A stretch of 17,190 nt of DNA from Candidatus Eiseniibacteriota bacterium (GTDB lineage: Bacteria; Eisenbacteria; RBG-16-71-46): positions 1 through 17,190 of the forward strand of contig JADJLL010000039.1 in the NCBI GenBank assembly GCA_016710095.1, in the 5' to 3' direction. The position numbers and the translations under genes are program-made. The notes below the pieces were generated by a model. That model worked only from the letters and a program-made list of their open reading frames with translations, was not told where the DNA came from and made no database searches. Position 1 is the first letter of the stretch. Each line of letters starts with the position of its first letter. This document shows positions 1 to 7,831 of the stretch, piece by piece.

Positions 1-76
1 GGCCGACGATGATTTCGCGCTCAGTCACCTGAACGGTGCGCGCCTGAGGACGAGACTCACTCGGAGAAGTACTCAT
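1..76 (-). CDS. DUF2442-like protein, N-terminal part only (runs off the window)
   Basis: A reading frame starts at an ATG (complement of 74-76) inside the end of the DUF4160 gene, overlapping it by 20 bases in another frame, and stays open to the window edge, giving 25 residues. The visible stretch ARTVQVTEREIIVG resembles the start of DUF2442 proteins, which begin with a short beta strand followed by an acidic/hydrophobic strand and then a conserved L-A-D-G-R motif that would lie outside the window. DUF4160 and DUF2442 genes are very often adjacent and overlapping, in the style of small toxin-antitoxin-like pairs, and the position here fits that arrangement. The function of either family is not established. 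The call rests on the context and a short match, so it is moderate only. Confidence 0.55.
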   Translation of the reverse strand, partial: MSTSPSESRPQARTVQVTEREIIVG

Positions 77-296
77 CCCAAGCCTCCCTGAAATCGGTCG
101 AGTGTCGCTTCACGATCGATTCGATACCGCGCAGCTCACGTGCGCTGAAGCCGGATGCAGTTGCCAGTCGAACGGGCTGCAGCCAGAATTTTGCAGTCTG
201 CCAATCGCGCTCCACGTGAACGTGTGGAGGTTCGTGCGCGTCGTTGCTGTAGAAGAAGAAACGGTAAGGGCCCAGCCGCAGAATCGTCGGCGACAC
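57..296 (-). CDS. DUF4160 domain protein
   Basis: A 79-residue protein starting at GTG (294-296), close to the usual size of DUF4160 proteins (about 80 residues). It reads SPTILRLGPYRFFFYSND, then HEPPHVHVERD, then AKFWLQPVRLA, and ends with EAWDEYFSE. These are the characteristic blocks of the family: the PTILR-GPYRFFFYS start, the HEPPHVHV histidine cluster and the EAWDE-F end. The frame is open further back to a TTG at 452, but those 52 extra residues are proline-rich, resemble nothing in the family and have no ribosome site, so the short start is preferred. It overlaps the start of a DUF2442-like gene downstream. Such pairs are often listed as putative toxin-antitoxin-like modules, but no activity is established. 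Confidence 0.85.
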   Translation of the reverse strand: MSPTILRLGPYRFFFYSNDAHEPPHVHVERDWQTAKFWLQPVRLATASGFSARELRGIESIVKRHSTDFREAWDEYFSE

Positions 297-559
297 ACAC
301 CTGCCCAGATGGCGCGAATCGCCATCGAGCGGGGGCGAGAACGGAATGATCTCGCGGGCTAAGGACTCCGAGGTGCACGGAGGGCCTTCGCCCGGAGGCG
401 GAACACCGAAAATATCCGCCCGGGCCTGTACGTGAGCAAGGAAAGACTCCAAGCAGTGCGTTCACGTCATTCCGCCTGACACCCGCTTAACCGAAACCGC
501 GCCAGCGCGGGTGAACTTGCATGTCATCTCCACGCCCAACGTGCGCACGCCCGAACGAA
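297..559. other. Non-coding stretch between the DUF4160 gene and a terminator
   Basis: No convincing gene is seen here if DUF4160 starts at 296. The stretch presumably carries the promoter of the DUF4160/DUF2442 pair, but no clear -35/-10 pair was recognised. Confidence 0.4.
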
Positions 560-598
560 AGAAGCGCCCCGACGCTCTGCTCACGTCGGGGCGCTTCT
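560..598 (-). terminator. Intrinsic-type terminator of the secreted repeat protein
   Basis: A perfect 15-bp inverted repeat: AGAAGCGCCCCGACG at 560-574 and CGTCGGGGCGCTTCT at 584-598, with a 9-base loop. On the minus strand it lies 23 bases after the stop codon of the 622-2718 gene, and its right arm runs into CTTCTTTCG, a short T-rich tail. The very stable stem and its position support termination; the weak T tract lowers certainty. Confidence 0.75.
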
Positions 599-621
599 CT
601 CATCGTCTCCAGCGCGCGACC

Positions 622-2718
622 TCAGTTCCCGATGTGCACCATCTTCCGCGTCTGCTTCATGCCGTCGGCGCGGACTTCGTAGAACAGCACGCCGTTCGGC
701 GCCGCATGGCCCCGCGCGTCGCGGCCGTCCCACTTCACGGCGTGGCTGCCAGCGGGCAGGCGCTGGTCGAGCCGGCGCACGAGGCGGCCGCTCGCGTCGT
801 AGATCGCGATGCCCACCTGGCCCTCGCTGCGCGTCGAGAACTGCAGCGACGTCGTCGAGCGGAACGGGTTCGGTGAACTGGTGAGCGGGGCAGCGATCAG
901 GGCATCACGCCCGTCCTCGACGCCCACCGTCCCCGTCCACCCCACGAGCCGCGTGCCGCCGGCGTCCGCGGCGAGGAACTCGTCGACGCCGTCGTGGTCC
1001 ACGTCGAGCTCCGCGGAAGACGTGCCGACTCCGGTCCACAGAGGCACGTCGGTCGAGGCGACGAAGATCAACGAACCGTTCGACATGCGCAGGCGCAGGT
1101 TGTCCGGCGTCATCTCGAGCAGCTCGCTCGCACCGGGCGTCCGGAAGGGGCCGGGCGAAGAACTGGCCGGCTCGTCCTGGTGTGAGTACAGCTGCGCGTA
1201 GCTCGAGCCGTTCCAGCGGTAGCAGATCGCCAGCCGTGTCGGGCCAAAGAAGCGCGTGAACAGGAGCTCGTACTGTCCGTCGTGGTCGAAATCGATCGGG
1301 GCGAGTCCCGCGTCGGCGTCGGTGAAGAGCGGGAACTCCGCGCGCACCGCGCCGGTCAGCGGATCCAACAGTGCGTAGTGGCCATCTGCGTTGCTGATCA
1401 CGATCACGGCCTCGTTCGCATTGCCGTCGGTCTTGGGTGCCATTCCCGCATGACGCCACGCGGTCGAAGACCAAGACTGCACGTAGCTGCCGGCCACGTG
1501 ACGCACGACCCGCACGGTGTTGTCGTCCTGGATCACCAGATCGAAGGCGCCGTCGTGATTCAGGTCGACCTGAGCGACTCTCGGCGCCACGCCCGACCAG
1601 CCGGGAATGGCGGTCGCCGCGCGAAACAGCAGGCCACCGTTCATGTCACGCAGCAGGAAGTCGTGCTCCTTCTCCACGAAGTACTCCCACTGGTTCGCGG
1701 CCCGCGTCTGGACGGGATACGCCGTCGCGGCACTGTCGGGCGTCGAGAACATCGTCACGTAGTTTCCGAGCGACCACTTGTACGCATGCAGCAACGGCGT
1801 GACGCCCGGGCCGGCCGGGCGGACACCGAAGACCTCCCTGCGACCATCACCGTCGATGTCGAACGCTTCGACGTGAGCGTTGTCCAGGAACTTGAACTCG
1901 GGAAGCGACAGATCCGTCGCGCCGGTCACTCCGTCGAACAGCGCATGGTGTCCGTCGAGCTTGTTCCAGCCGAACATCTCGATCTGCGGATCGCCGTCGG
2001 TGTTCTCGCCACCGGTCAGGAACCAGCCCGTCGCGGACCACGTGGGCACGAACGCGCCGTTCCAGTTGAAGAACTGCGTATGGGTGTCGCTCGAGAACAG
2101 GTGCTGGACCACGCCCAGCTCCTCGATCCCGTCGGCGTCGATGTCCAGGCTGAACGCCGAGACTTCCACGCCCGTCCACGCGCCGATCGCGGTCGAGGCG
2201 CGCAGCAGCACGGTGCCGGCCATGTCGCGCACGCGCACGTCGGTGTCCGACATCTCGAGCAGCTCGACCTGCGAAGGACTGCGCAAGCTGCAGAAGCCGA
2301 CCACGCTCATGGGGTCGTTGTGTGCGAAGAGCTGCGTCCAGCCGCCCGGCGTCCATTTGATGACGCGCATCAGCGGAGCCGTCGGGCCGCCGCCGCGGCG
2401 GTACAGGACCAGCTCGAGGCGAGCGTCGTTGTCGATGTCCCGGGCGAGCACGTCGGCGTCACCGTGCAGGAACTCCGGAAAGCCGATCTCCACCGCGCCC
2501 GTGAGCCCGTCCAGCAGGAGCATCGCGTTGTCGCGCACGTCGTAGAAGAGCAGCTCGTCCTGCGGGTCGGTGTCGGTGTTGCCCACGATGCGGTCGAAGG
2601 CCAGGAAGGGCTGATGCCACTTCGGCGCGAACTCGCTGGCGTGGGCGGGGAAGGCCGAGGCCAGGAAGACGGCGAGCAGCAGGGCGGGCAGGGCGGTGCC
2701 CAGTGGTGTCCGAGGCAT
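622..2718 (-). CDS. Secreted FG-GAP/VCBS-like repeat protein with FlgD-like C-terminal sorting domain
   Basis: A 698-residue protein. The ATG at 2718 is chosen because it follows GGAGATCATCC (good ribosome site) and begins a signal peptide, MPRTPLGTALPALLLAVFLA, with likely cleavage after AHA (residue 27). The body is three tandem repeats of about 200 residues. Each begins W...NTD(T/G)D..., continues LTGA....PEF, and contains D-x-D-x-D-G-x-x-E/F metal-binding-like loops (DIDADGIEEL, DIDGDGRREV, DLNHDGAFDL, DFDHDGQYEL, DVDHDGVDEF). These resemble FG-GAP/VCBS integrin-type propeller blades, which usually bind calcium. The last 85 or so residues are a FlgD-like Ig domain (SPNPFRSTTSLQF, YDASGRLVRRL, WDGRDARG, GVLFYEVRA), used in FCB-group bacteria as a C-terminal sorting and surface-attachment tail. 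The protein is probably surface-exposed or secreted; ligand unknown. It is monocistronic, divergent from the reductase gene. Confidence 0.85.
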   Translation of the reverse strand: MPRTPLGTALPALLLAVFLASAFPAHASEFAPKWHQPFLAFDRIVGNTDTDPQDELLFYDVRDNAMLLLDGLTGAVEIGFPEFLHGDADVLARDIDNDARLELVLYRRGGGPTAPLMRVIKWTPGGWTQLFAHNDPMSVVGFCSLRSPSQVELLEMSDTDVRVRDMAGTVLLRASTAIGAWTGVEVSAFSLDIDADGIEELGVVQHLFSSDTHTQFFNWNGAFVPTWSATGWFLTGGENTDGDPQIEMFGWNKLDGHHALFDGVTGATDLSLPEFKFLDNAHVEAFDIDGDGRREVFGVRPAGPGVTPLLHAYKWSLGNYVTMFSTPDSAATAYPVQTRAANQWEYFVEKEHDFLLRDMNGGLLFRAATAIPGWSGVAPRVAQVDLNHDGAFDLVIQDDNTVRVVRHVAGSYVQSWSSTAWRHAGMAPKTDGNANEAVIVISNADGHYALLDPLTGAVRAEFPLFTDADAGLAPIDFDHDGQYELLFTRFFGPTRLAICYRWNGSSYAQLYSHQDEPASSSPGPFRTPGASELLEMTPDNLRLRMSNGSLIFVASTDVPLWTGVGTSSAELDVDHDGVDEFLAADAGGTRLVGWTGTVGVEDGRDALIAAPLTSSPNPFRSTTSLQFSTRSEGQVGIAIYDASGRLVRRLDQRLPAGSHAVKWDGRDARGHAAPNGVLFYEVRADGMKQTRKMVHIGN

Positions 2719-2861
2719 GGATGATCTCCGGCGAGCAGGGTGGCGGCGAACCCGCAGAACGCCTCGGGGTCGGATGGAGCGGAAAGGTTCACACGCGGCC
2801 ATTCGTGTGTCACGACATTTCAGCCCTGGGCGGGCCTTGCGAGGGCGTTTTCGCGCTCCAG

Positions 2862-2870
2862 TGCTAGATT
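2862..2870 (+). promoter_or_regulatory. Possible extended -10 element for the aldo/keto reductase
   Basis: TGCTAGATT fits an extended -10 (TG-n-TANNNT) about 50 bases before the reductase start. A TTGCGA at 2837-2842 is too far away (22-base spacer) to be a convincing -35. This is tentative. Confidence 0.3.
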
Positions 2871-2921
2871 CCGCCCGCTTTCCGCTCCTGCTCGTCGTTC
2901 GCTCTCCTCCGGAGCTTCCCC

Positions 2922-3866
2922 GTGAAATCCCAGCCCATCGGCACGTCCTCGCTCACGACCACGCGCCTCGCTTACGGATGCATGCGCGTCACGGCGTTCA
3001 CGCCTCGCGACAAGTTCACGCCGGAGCACGAAGCCGCGGGCAGGCGCGCGATCCTCGCCGCGTACGAAGCCGGCTACACGCACTTCGATCACGCGGACAT
3101 CTACGGCAACGGGCTGTGCGAGGAAGTGTTCGGTCGCGTGCTGCGCGACGTGAGCGGCATGCGCGAGCGCATCGTGATCGGCAGCAAGTGCGGCATCCGC
3201 TGGCAGGGCGATCCCACACCGAGCGCGCCGCACCGATACGACTTCTCGCGCGAACACATCAACTGGTCGTGCGACCAGTCGCTCAAGCGGCTCGGCATCG
3301 AGCAGCTCGATCTCTACATGCTGCACCGGCCCGACTTCCTCGCGGACCCCGAAGAGATCGCCGCGGCGTTCACGCAGCTGAAGGCGCAGGGCAAGGTGCG
3401 CGAGTTCGGCGTGAGCAACTTCCGCCCGTCGCTGCTCGCGGCGCTGCAGCACGCGTGTCCGATGCCGCTCGTGTGCAACCAGGTCGAGATCCACCTGGGG
3501 CGACTCGACTGTTTCGAGGACGGCACGCTCGATCAGTGCCTGCAGAATCGCGTGACGCCCGTGTCGTGGAGTCCGCTCGCCGGCGGCATGTTCGGCGACG
3601 ACGGCTGGCCGGACGACGCGAACCCGCGCGCGCACACGCTGCGCGAGCTGATCGGCACGCTCGACCACTTCGCGCGCCAGTACGGCGTGAGCCGCACGGT
3701 GGTCACGCTCGCGTGGCTGCTCAAGCACCCCGCCGGCATCGTCCCGATCGTCGGCACCGCGAACCCCGACCGCATCCGCGACGCCGTCCGCGCCGACGCG
3801 CTCGAGATGTCCCGCGAGGACTGGTACACGATCCTCCGCGCGGCGAGAGGCGCGGGGCTGCCGTAG
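2922..3866 (+). CDS. Aldo/keto reductase, YdhF-like
   Basis: A 314-residue cytosolic oxidoreductase expected to reduce carbonyl compounds with NADPH on a TIM barrel. The catalytic tetrad of the superfamily is present: Asp56 and Tyr61 in FDHADIYGNG, Lys89 in GSKCG and His135 in LHRPD. KVREFGVSNF, NQVEIHLG, PVSWSPLAGG and the late VPIVGTANPDRIRDAV are the usual barrel and cofactor-binding blocks. The order and spacing follow E. coli YdhF closely, including the WY/F-I-ARG-style end. The natural substrate is unknown. GTG is used as start, with GGAG 7 bases upstream. The gene stands alone, divergent from the secreted repeat protein and convergent with the DUF2911 gene. The length is normal for the family and nothing is broken. 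Confidence 0.93.
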   Translation: MKSQPIGTSSLTTTRLAYGCMRVTAFTPRDKFTPEHEAAGRRAILAAYEAGYTHFDHADIYGNGLCEEVFGRVLRDVSGMRERIVIGSKCGIRWQGDPTPSAPHRYDFSREHINWSCDQSLKRLGIEQLDLYMLHRPDFLADPEEIAAAFTQLKAQGKVREFGVSNFRPSLLAALQHACPMPLVCNQVEIHLGRLDCFEDGTLDQCLQNRVTPVSWSPLAGGMFGDDGWPDDANPRAHTLRELIGTLDHFARQYGVSRTVVTLAWLLKHPAGIVPIVGTANPDRIRDAVRADALEMSREDWYTILRAARGAGLP

Positions 3867-3883
3867 GCGAACATCGCAGGCAA

Positions 3884-3912
3884 AGAAAAACCCCGGATCG
3901 CAACCCGGGGGG
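3884..3912 (-). terminator. Intrinsic terminator of the MFS-TPM-DUF2911 operon
   Basis: On the minus strand a short GC-only stem (CCCCGG ... CCGGGG, 3891-3910, 8-base loop) is followed at once by TTTTTCTTTG. This is the classic intrinsic layout. The T tract is on the minus strand only, so it serves the genes entering from the right. Confidence 0.7.
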
Positions 3913-3993
3913 CCGTGGAGCCGAAGCCCCAACGGGGATGATTGCGGACAATATCGGCCGAGCTCGGCTGACGAGTCAACGCCGAACATGCAA

Positions 3994-4029
3994 TCGGCCC
4001 CGCGCGGATCACCATCCGCACGGGGCCGA
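3994..4029 (-). terminator. Long hairpin after the DUF2911 gene
   Basis: Arms TCGGCCCCGCGCGGAT (3994-4009) and ATCCGCACGGGGCCGA (4014-4029) enclose a 4-base loop. The only mismatch becomes a G-U wobble in minus-strand RNA, which suggests the structure is meant for that strand. It lies 37 bases beyond the DUF2911 stop. There is no good T tract directly after it, so it may be an mRNA-stabilising hairpin ahead of the T-rich terminator near 3884. Confidence 0.6.
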
Positions 4030-4066
4030 CTTTCGCATCGCGCGTGTCGCGCGCGGCGCCTCCGCT

Positions 4067-5266
4067 CTACTTCACCGCAAATCCCACCGACGCGCGCGTC
4101 GTGTCCCAGTCCAGCTGCAGCACGCCGCCGCCGGTGCGCGGCAGCACGTTGATCGTGAAGCGCTCGACCACGTCGGGCAGCGGCTCCACTGCGAGCGCGA
4201 TCTTGTAGAGATCCTTGCTCGCGTCGTGCTCGGTGCCCCACTGGCCGCTCTGGCTGTTCAGGATCAGCGTCCAGCCGCTCTTCGTCGGCAGCGTCCACAC
4301 GCTGTACTTGCCCGCGGGCACCACGGTGCCGCCGAAGTCGAGCGCCTTGTCGGTCGTCAGCACCGTGGCGGCGTTCGCGCCCGTGCGCCAGACTTCGCCG
4401 TACGGCACGACGTCGCCGAACACGACGCGGCCGCGCTTCGCGGGGCGGCTGTAGTCCACGCGCAGGTTCGCGCCACCGGCTTCGACCTTCACGCTGTCGG
4501 ACACCGACAACGTGCCCATGGCGCCGGCGGCCTTCTCGGCCGCGATCCACTCCGCGCTCACCACCGCCAGATTGGGCATGGCGCGATCCACGGTGTACTT
4601 GCCGGTGCCGCTCACGGGGCGCGCGTGCGTCACGCGCCCGGCGCGGTCCACCTTCAGGTGGAACACGTCGGCGTGATCGTTCTCGATCCGCACCGAGTCG
4701 CGGCCGAGCCGCTGCGCACGCTGCCAGCCGGGCGCGGCGGCGCCCACGAACCACACGCCCGCGCGCGCGGTGTCCGACTTCCCGGCGCCCAGCCGCTGTA
4801 CGAGGTGCTGGTACTGCGTCCACGGGCTGCTGCTGAACAGCACGATCGAGCCCGCGGGCAGCGCCACGCGCGACTGCGTCGCACGGCCGGGCGTGCGGAT
4901 GTCCGCGATCACCGAGTCGGCCGTGCACGTGCCGAAGATCTCCTGCGTCGGCGGCGCGTCGGCGGCCGCGGCGCCGGCGTTCACGCGCAGCGTGAACTTG
5001 GTCAGCGCGCCCGCGGCGTCGTACTCGTACTCGAAGTGCCGCTTCATCACGCGCGGCGCGCGCCCGACCTGGTCCACGACGAGCTTGTTGCCCGTGCGCG
5101 TCCAGCGCTCGACGCTCACGGTGTCGGCGCCCAATCGCACCACGAAGCCGCCGTACTGCGCCGTGGGCTTGCCCTTGGCCGCGGTCGCCGCCGAAGCGCC
5201 GCTCGCGCCGGCGCCGGCGATCGCCAGCGCGCACGCGCCGGCCACGACGAAACGATTCAAACGCAT
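4067..5266 (-). CDS. Secreted DUF2911 domain protein
   Basis: A 399-residue protein starting at the ATG at 5266, which has AAGGAG 8 bases upstream and opens a signal peptide (MRLNRFVVAGACALAIAGAG, cleavage near ASA, residue 27). The frame extends further upstream only through the TPM gene and is not used. The last 150 residues are a DUF2911 domain: VDYSRPAKRGRVVFG, VPYGEVWRTGANAAT, GTVVPAGKYSVWTLP, GWTLILNSQSGQWGT, and a closing beta-rich segment. DUF2911 is a common exported domain of unknown function in Bacteroidota-like and related bacteria. The first 220 or so mature residues (TAQYGGFVVRLGADTVSVER onward) look beta-rich and were not recognised. It is the last gene of a likely three-gene operon, 53 bases after the TPM gene. 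Confidence 0.8.
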   Translation of the reverse strand: MRLNRFVVAGACALAIAGAGASGASAATAAKGKPTAQYGGFVVRLGADTVSVERWTRTGNKLVVDQVGRAPRVMKRHFEYEYDAAGALTKFTLRVNAGAAAADAPPTQEIFGTCTADSVIADIRTPGRATQSRVALPAGSIVLFSSSPWTQYQHLVQRLGAGKSDTARAGVWFVGAAAPGWQRAQRLGRDSVRIENDHADVFHLKVDRAGRVTHARPVSGTGKYTVDRAMPNLAVVSAEWIAAEKAAGAMGTLSVSDSVKVEAGGANLRVDYSRPAKRGRVVFGDVVPYGEVWRTGANAATVLTTDKALDFGGTVVPAGKYSVWTLPTKSGWTLILNSQSGQWGTEHDASKDLYKIALAVEPLPDVVERFTINVLPRTGGGVLQLDWDTTRASVGFAVK

Positions 5267-5319
5267 GCACTGCTCCTTACGAAGGATGGGAAGAAGGGAG
5301 TGGGGCGCCGCGCGGCAAA

Positions 5320-6387
5320 CTACCAGCTTCGGCCTGCTCCGCCACCGCCGGAACTGCCGCCGCCGAACGAGCTGCCGCCACCGCTCGAGTGGCTTCCGCC
5401 GGACGAGCTGCTCGAGCTCTCGACGATCCGCGGAATGGTCTCGGTCGAGACCTTCGAGTACCCGCACACCTTGCGTGCGCACTCGCGCGTCACCTGCCGC
5501 CTGCCGGTCGAGTGCGTCGTCGCGGCGACGAGTGTCACCGAGCGCGTGCCGAGCGTCCGGCGCTCGCACGTGGGGCACGTGCCGTAGCGGCTGAAGAAGC
5601 GGTTCGCGTGTTCCACATGCGTCACGTCGCAGTCGTCGCAGCGCCACACACGATGGTCCACGCTCGCGAGCTTCTCCTCGAACGCTTCGTCCTCGCTCAG
5701 GAACGGCAGCTCGACCTTGTCGGGAATCCAATGCATGCGCTTCTTGCATTGCGGGCAGAAGCGCCGCCGTCCCCACCAGCGCAGGCCGCCCACCAGCGAT
5801 GCGATCGACGTGGCGACGCCCACGAGCCACGCGCCGATCGGGAAGTTCGATCGGGCCCCGCCGCCGCCGGACGCTTCACCCGAAACCGGCGTGCGCTCGA
5901 GCACGTCCGCGAACGCGTTCACGCCCGCGACCAGCGCCGGGCCGTACTCGCCCGCGCGCAGCCCCGGCATGACTTCGTCGTCGAGGATGCGCCCGACGCG
6001 CCCGTCGGGCAGCACGCCCTCGGCGCCGTAGCCGGTCTCGACTTCGATCCGCCGCGGCACGAGCGTCACGAGCACGAGCACGCCGTCGTCCTTGCCGCGC
6101 TTGCCGATGCCCCACGCCGCAAAGAGCGCGGTCGCGAACGGCTTCGGCTCGTAGCCCGTCAGCGTGTCGATCGTGACGACCGCGATCTGCGATCCGGTCG
6201 CGGTCTCGAGCGCGTGCACGCGCGCGTCGATCGCGGCGATGGACGCTTCGTCGAGCAGGTGCGCCTGGTCCGCGACGAACGAGTTGCGCGCGTCGAGCGG
6301 GTTGGGAATGTCGCCGGGCTCCGTCGCGCGCGCGGCGACCGCCACGCACGACAGCGCCACGCACAGCAGCCACGCACGCATCTTCAT
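5320..6387 (-). CDS. TPM-domain membrane protein with cysteine-pair region and Gly/Ser tail
   Basis: A 355-residue protein. Signal peptide MKMRAWLLCVALSCVAVAARA, then a TPM domain (about residues 25-165: NSFVADQAHLLDE, GSQIAVVTIDTL, FATALFAAWGIGKRGKDDGV, RRIEVETGYGAEGVLPD, AGEYGPALVAGVNAFADVL). A membrane segment follows (IGAWLVGVATSIASLVGG), then four cysteine groups (CPQC, CDDC, CPTC, CARKVC) like zinc ribbons, and a tail SSFGGGSSGGGGAGRSW that is typical of this family. TPM domains occur in YgcG-like bacterial proteins and in the plant TLP18.3 phosphatase involved in photosystem repair; the bacterial role is unclear. The ATG at 6387 is chosen because AAGGAG precedes it by 6 bases. An ATG at 6402 overlaps the transporter stop as ATGA and is the alternative. 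It is the second gene of the operon. Confidence 0.85.
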   Translation of the reverse strand: MKMRAWLLCVALSCVAVAARATEPGDIPNPLDARNSFVADQAHLLDEASIAAIDARVHALETATGSQIAVVTIDTLTGYEPKPFATALFAAWGIGKRGKDDGVLVLVTLVPRRIEVETGYGAEGVLPDGRVGRILDDEVMPGLRAGEYGPALVAGVNAFADVLERTPVSGEASGGGGARSNFPIGAWLVGVATSIASLVGGLRWWGRRRFCPQCKKRMHWIPDKVELPFLSEDEAFEEKLASVDHRVWRCDDCDVTHVEHANRFFSRYGTCPTCERRTLGTRSVTLVAATTHSTGRRQVTRECARKVCGYSKVSTETIPRIVESSSSSSGGSHSSGGGSSFGGGSSGGGGAGRSW

Positions 6388-6398
6388 GCTCGTCTCCT

Positions 6399-7706
6399 TC
6401 ATGCCGCGCCGCCGGCTTCACGCTTGCCGCGCGCGAGGTCCACACGCGACAGCATCCACGCGCCGCCGAGGAAGAGCGGCAGCAGCGTGAGCGTCGCGAG
6501 CCGTCCGCCGCCCGAGAGCTGCGTGACGACGCCGAACAGAATGGGGCCGACGACGCCGGCCAGCTTCTCGCTCACCGAGTAGAACCCGAACAGCTCGCCC
6601 GTCTGCTCGCGCGGCACGAGCGAGGCGAACATCGAACGCGACAGCGCCTGCGTGCCGCCCTGGAAGAGCGCGACCATCGCGGCGAGGATCCAGAAGTGCA
6701 GCGGTGTCGCGAGGAAGTACGCGAACACGCTGATGCCCGTGTAGCCCGCGATGCCGATCATCACGGCGCGCTTGGGTCCCAGTGGCCGCGACATGCGGCC
6801 GAACAAAATGGCCGCCGGCGCCGCGAGGATCTGCACCATGAGCAGCGCGCCGATCAGGTCCTTCTGCTCGATGCCGACTTCGGCGCCGTAGATCGTCGCC
6901 ATCTTGATGATCGTGCCGATGCCGTCGGAGTAGAGCCAGAACGCGACCAGGAACGTGAACAGGTCGCGCCGCTCGCGCAGGTGCGCGGTCGTGCGCAGCA
7001 GTTGCGCGATCGTGTTGCGCAGCAGCGCGCCCACGGGCACGCGTGCGGCCGCGGCCTGCGGCTCGGGCACGTCGCGAAACAGCGGCAGCGAGAACACGGC
7101 CCACCACACCGCCACGCTCGCGAACGCCACGCGCGTCGCGGCGCCGGCGTCCGGCAGCCCGAACTTCTTCGGCATCAGGATGAGCGCGAGGTGCACGGCG
7201 AGCAGCAGGCCGCCGCCCAGGTAGCCCCACGCGAAGCCGCGCGACGAGATCGCGTCCATCTCGTGCTCCTCGGCGACCGACGGCAGCAGCGAGTCGTAGA
7301 GCACGTTGCCCGTCGCGAACGCGATGAACGCCACGCCGAACGCCGCGAGCAGGCTCCACCACGCGTCGTTCGGCGCGGCCGCGAGCGTGAGCGTGCCCGC
7401 GACGCCCGCGAGCACGCACACGGCCAGGATCGGCTTGCGCCGCCGCGTCTGGTCGGCGAGCGCGCCGGCGATGGGGGAGAGCACGGCGGTCACGGCGAGC
7501 GCGGCGGCGCTGGCGTAGCCCCAGAGCGCGGTCGCCTCGTGCTTCTCCATGCTCTTCGACGCCACACTCGCGAAGTACACGGGCAGGATCGCCGACACGA
7601 CGCTCGTCGCGAACGCCGAGTTGGCCCAGTCGTAGAGGCACCACGCGTTCTGCGCGCGGCGGCGGGCGGATGCCGGTGGGGGCTTGGGGATCACGGTTCG
7701 GAACAT
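6399..7706 (-). CDS. MFS transporter, UMF1 / Atg22-like family
   Basis: A 435-residue integral membrane protein with about 12 hydrophobic helices. The opening WCLYDWANSAFATSVVSAIL is the hallmark of UMF1-family major facilitator proteins, related to the yeast vacuolar effluxer Atg22. A major-facilitator motif A follows at residues 81-91 (GALADQTRRRKP), and FGFYSVSEKLAGVVGPILFG near the end is also typical. Members are predicted to be exporters of small solutes; amino acids have been proposed for the yeast protein, and the bacterial substrate is unknown. The stop overlaps an upstream ATG of the TPM gene by ATGA, so the two are probably co-transcribed. No clear ribosome site is seen before 7706, so the exact start is less sure than the identity. 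Confidence 0.88.
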   Translation of the reverse strand: MFRTVIPKPPPASARRRAQNAWCLYDWANSAFATSVVSAILPVYFASVASKSMEKHEATALWGYASAAALAVTAVLSPIAGALADQTRRRKPILAVCVLAGVAGTLTLAAAPNDAWWSLLAAFGVAFIAFATGNVLYDSLLPSVAEEHEMDAISSRGFAWGYLGGGLLLAVHLALILMPKKFGLPDAGAATRVAFASVAVWWAVFSLPLFRDVPEPQAAAARVPVGALLRNTIAQLLRTTAHLRERRDLFTFLVAFWLYSDGIGTIIKMATIYGAEVGIEQKDLIGALLMVQILAAPAAILFGRMSRPLGPKRAVMIGIAGYTGISVFAYFLATPLHFWILAAMVALFQGGTQALSRSMFASLVPREQTGELFGFYSVSEKLAGVVGPILFGVVTQLSGGGRLATLTLLPLFLGGAWMLSRVDLARGKREAGGAA

Positions 7707-7831
7707 ACACTGCGTCGCGACTGCGAGTGACCGCGAATCACGGGATACCCGGACCCCGGCCTTCGCGCACGATCGAGGTCACTCGACGCCGGCTGACGCA
7801 CGGGGGCGGAAGGTGTGAACGAGGCGATGCG

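Noticed and set aside
297..452. Longer DUF4160 protein from a TTG at 452
   Set aside because: The added residues are unlike the family, have no ribosome site, and the GTG start gives the usual family length.
1282..2724. 480-codon open frame opposite the secreted repeat protein
   Set aside because: Antisense shadow rich in Arg, Val and His, with no domain pattern or ribosome site.
2837..2870. TTGCGA plus TAGATT as a complete promoter
   Set aside because: The 22-base spacer is too long for a standard promoter; only the extended -10 was kept, at low confidence.
2696..5587. Very long open frame on the plus strand across the reductase and DUF2911 genes
   Set aside because: It is Arg/Ala/His-rich, as expected for antisense and off-frame reading of GC-rich genes, and it covers well-recognised genes in other frames.
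6696..7730. Long plus-strand frame opposite the MFS transporter
   Set aside because: Highly charged shadow of the hydrophobic transporter on the other strand.
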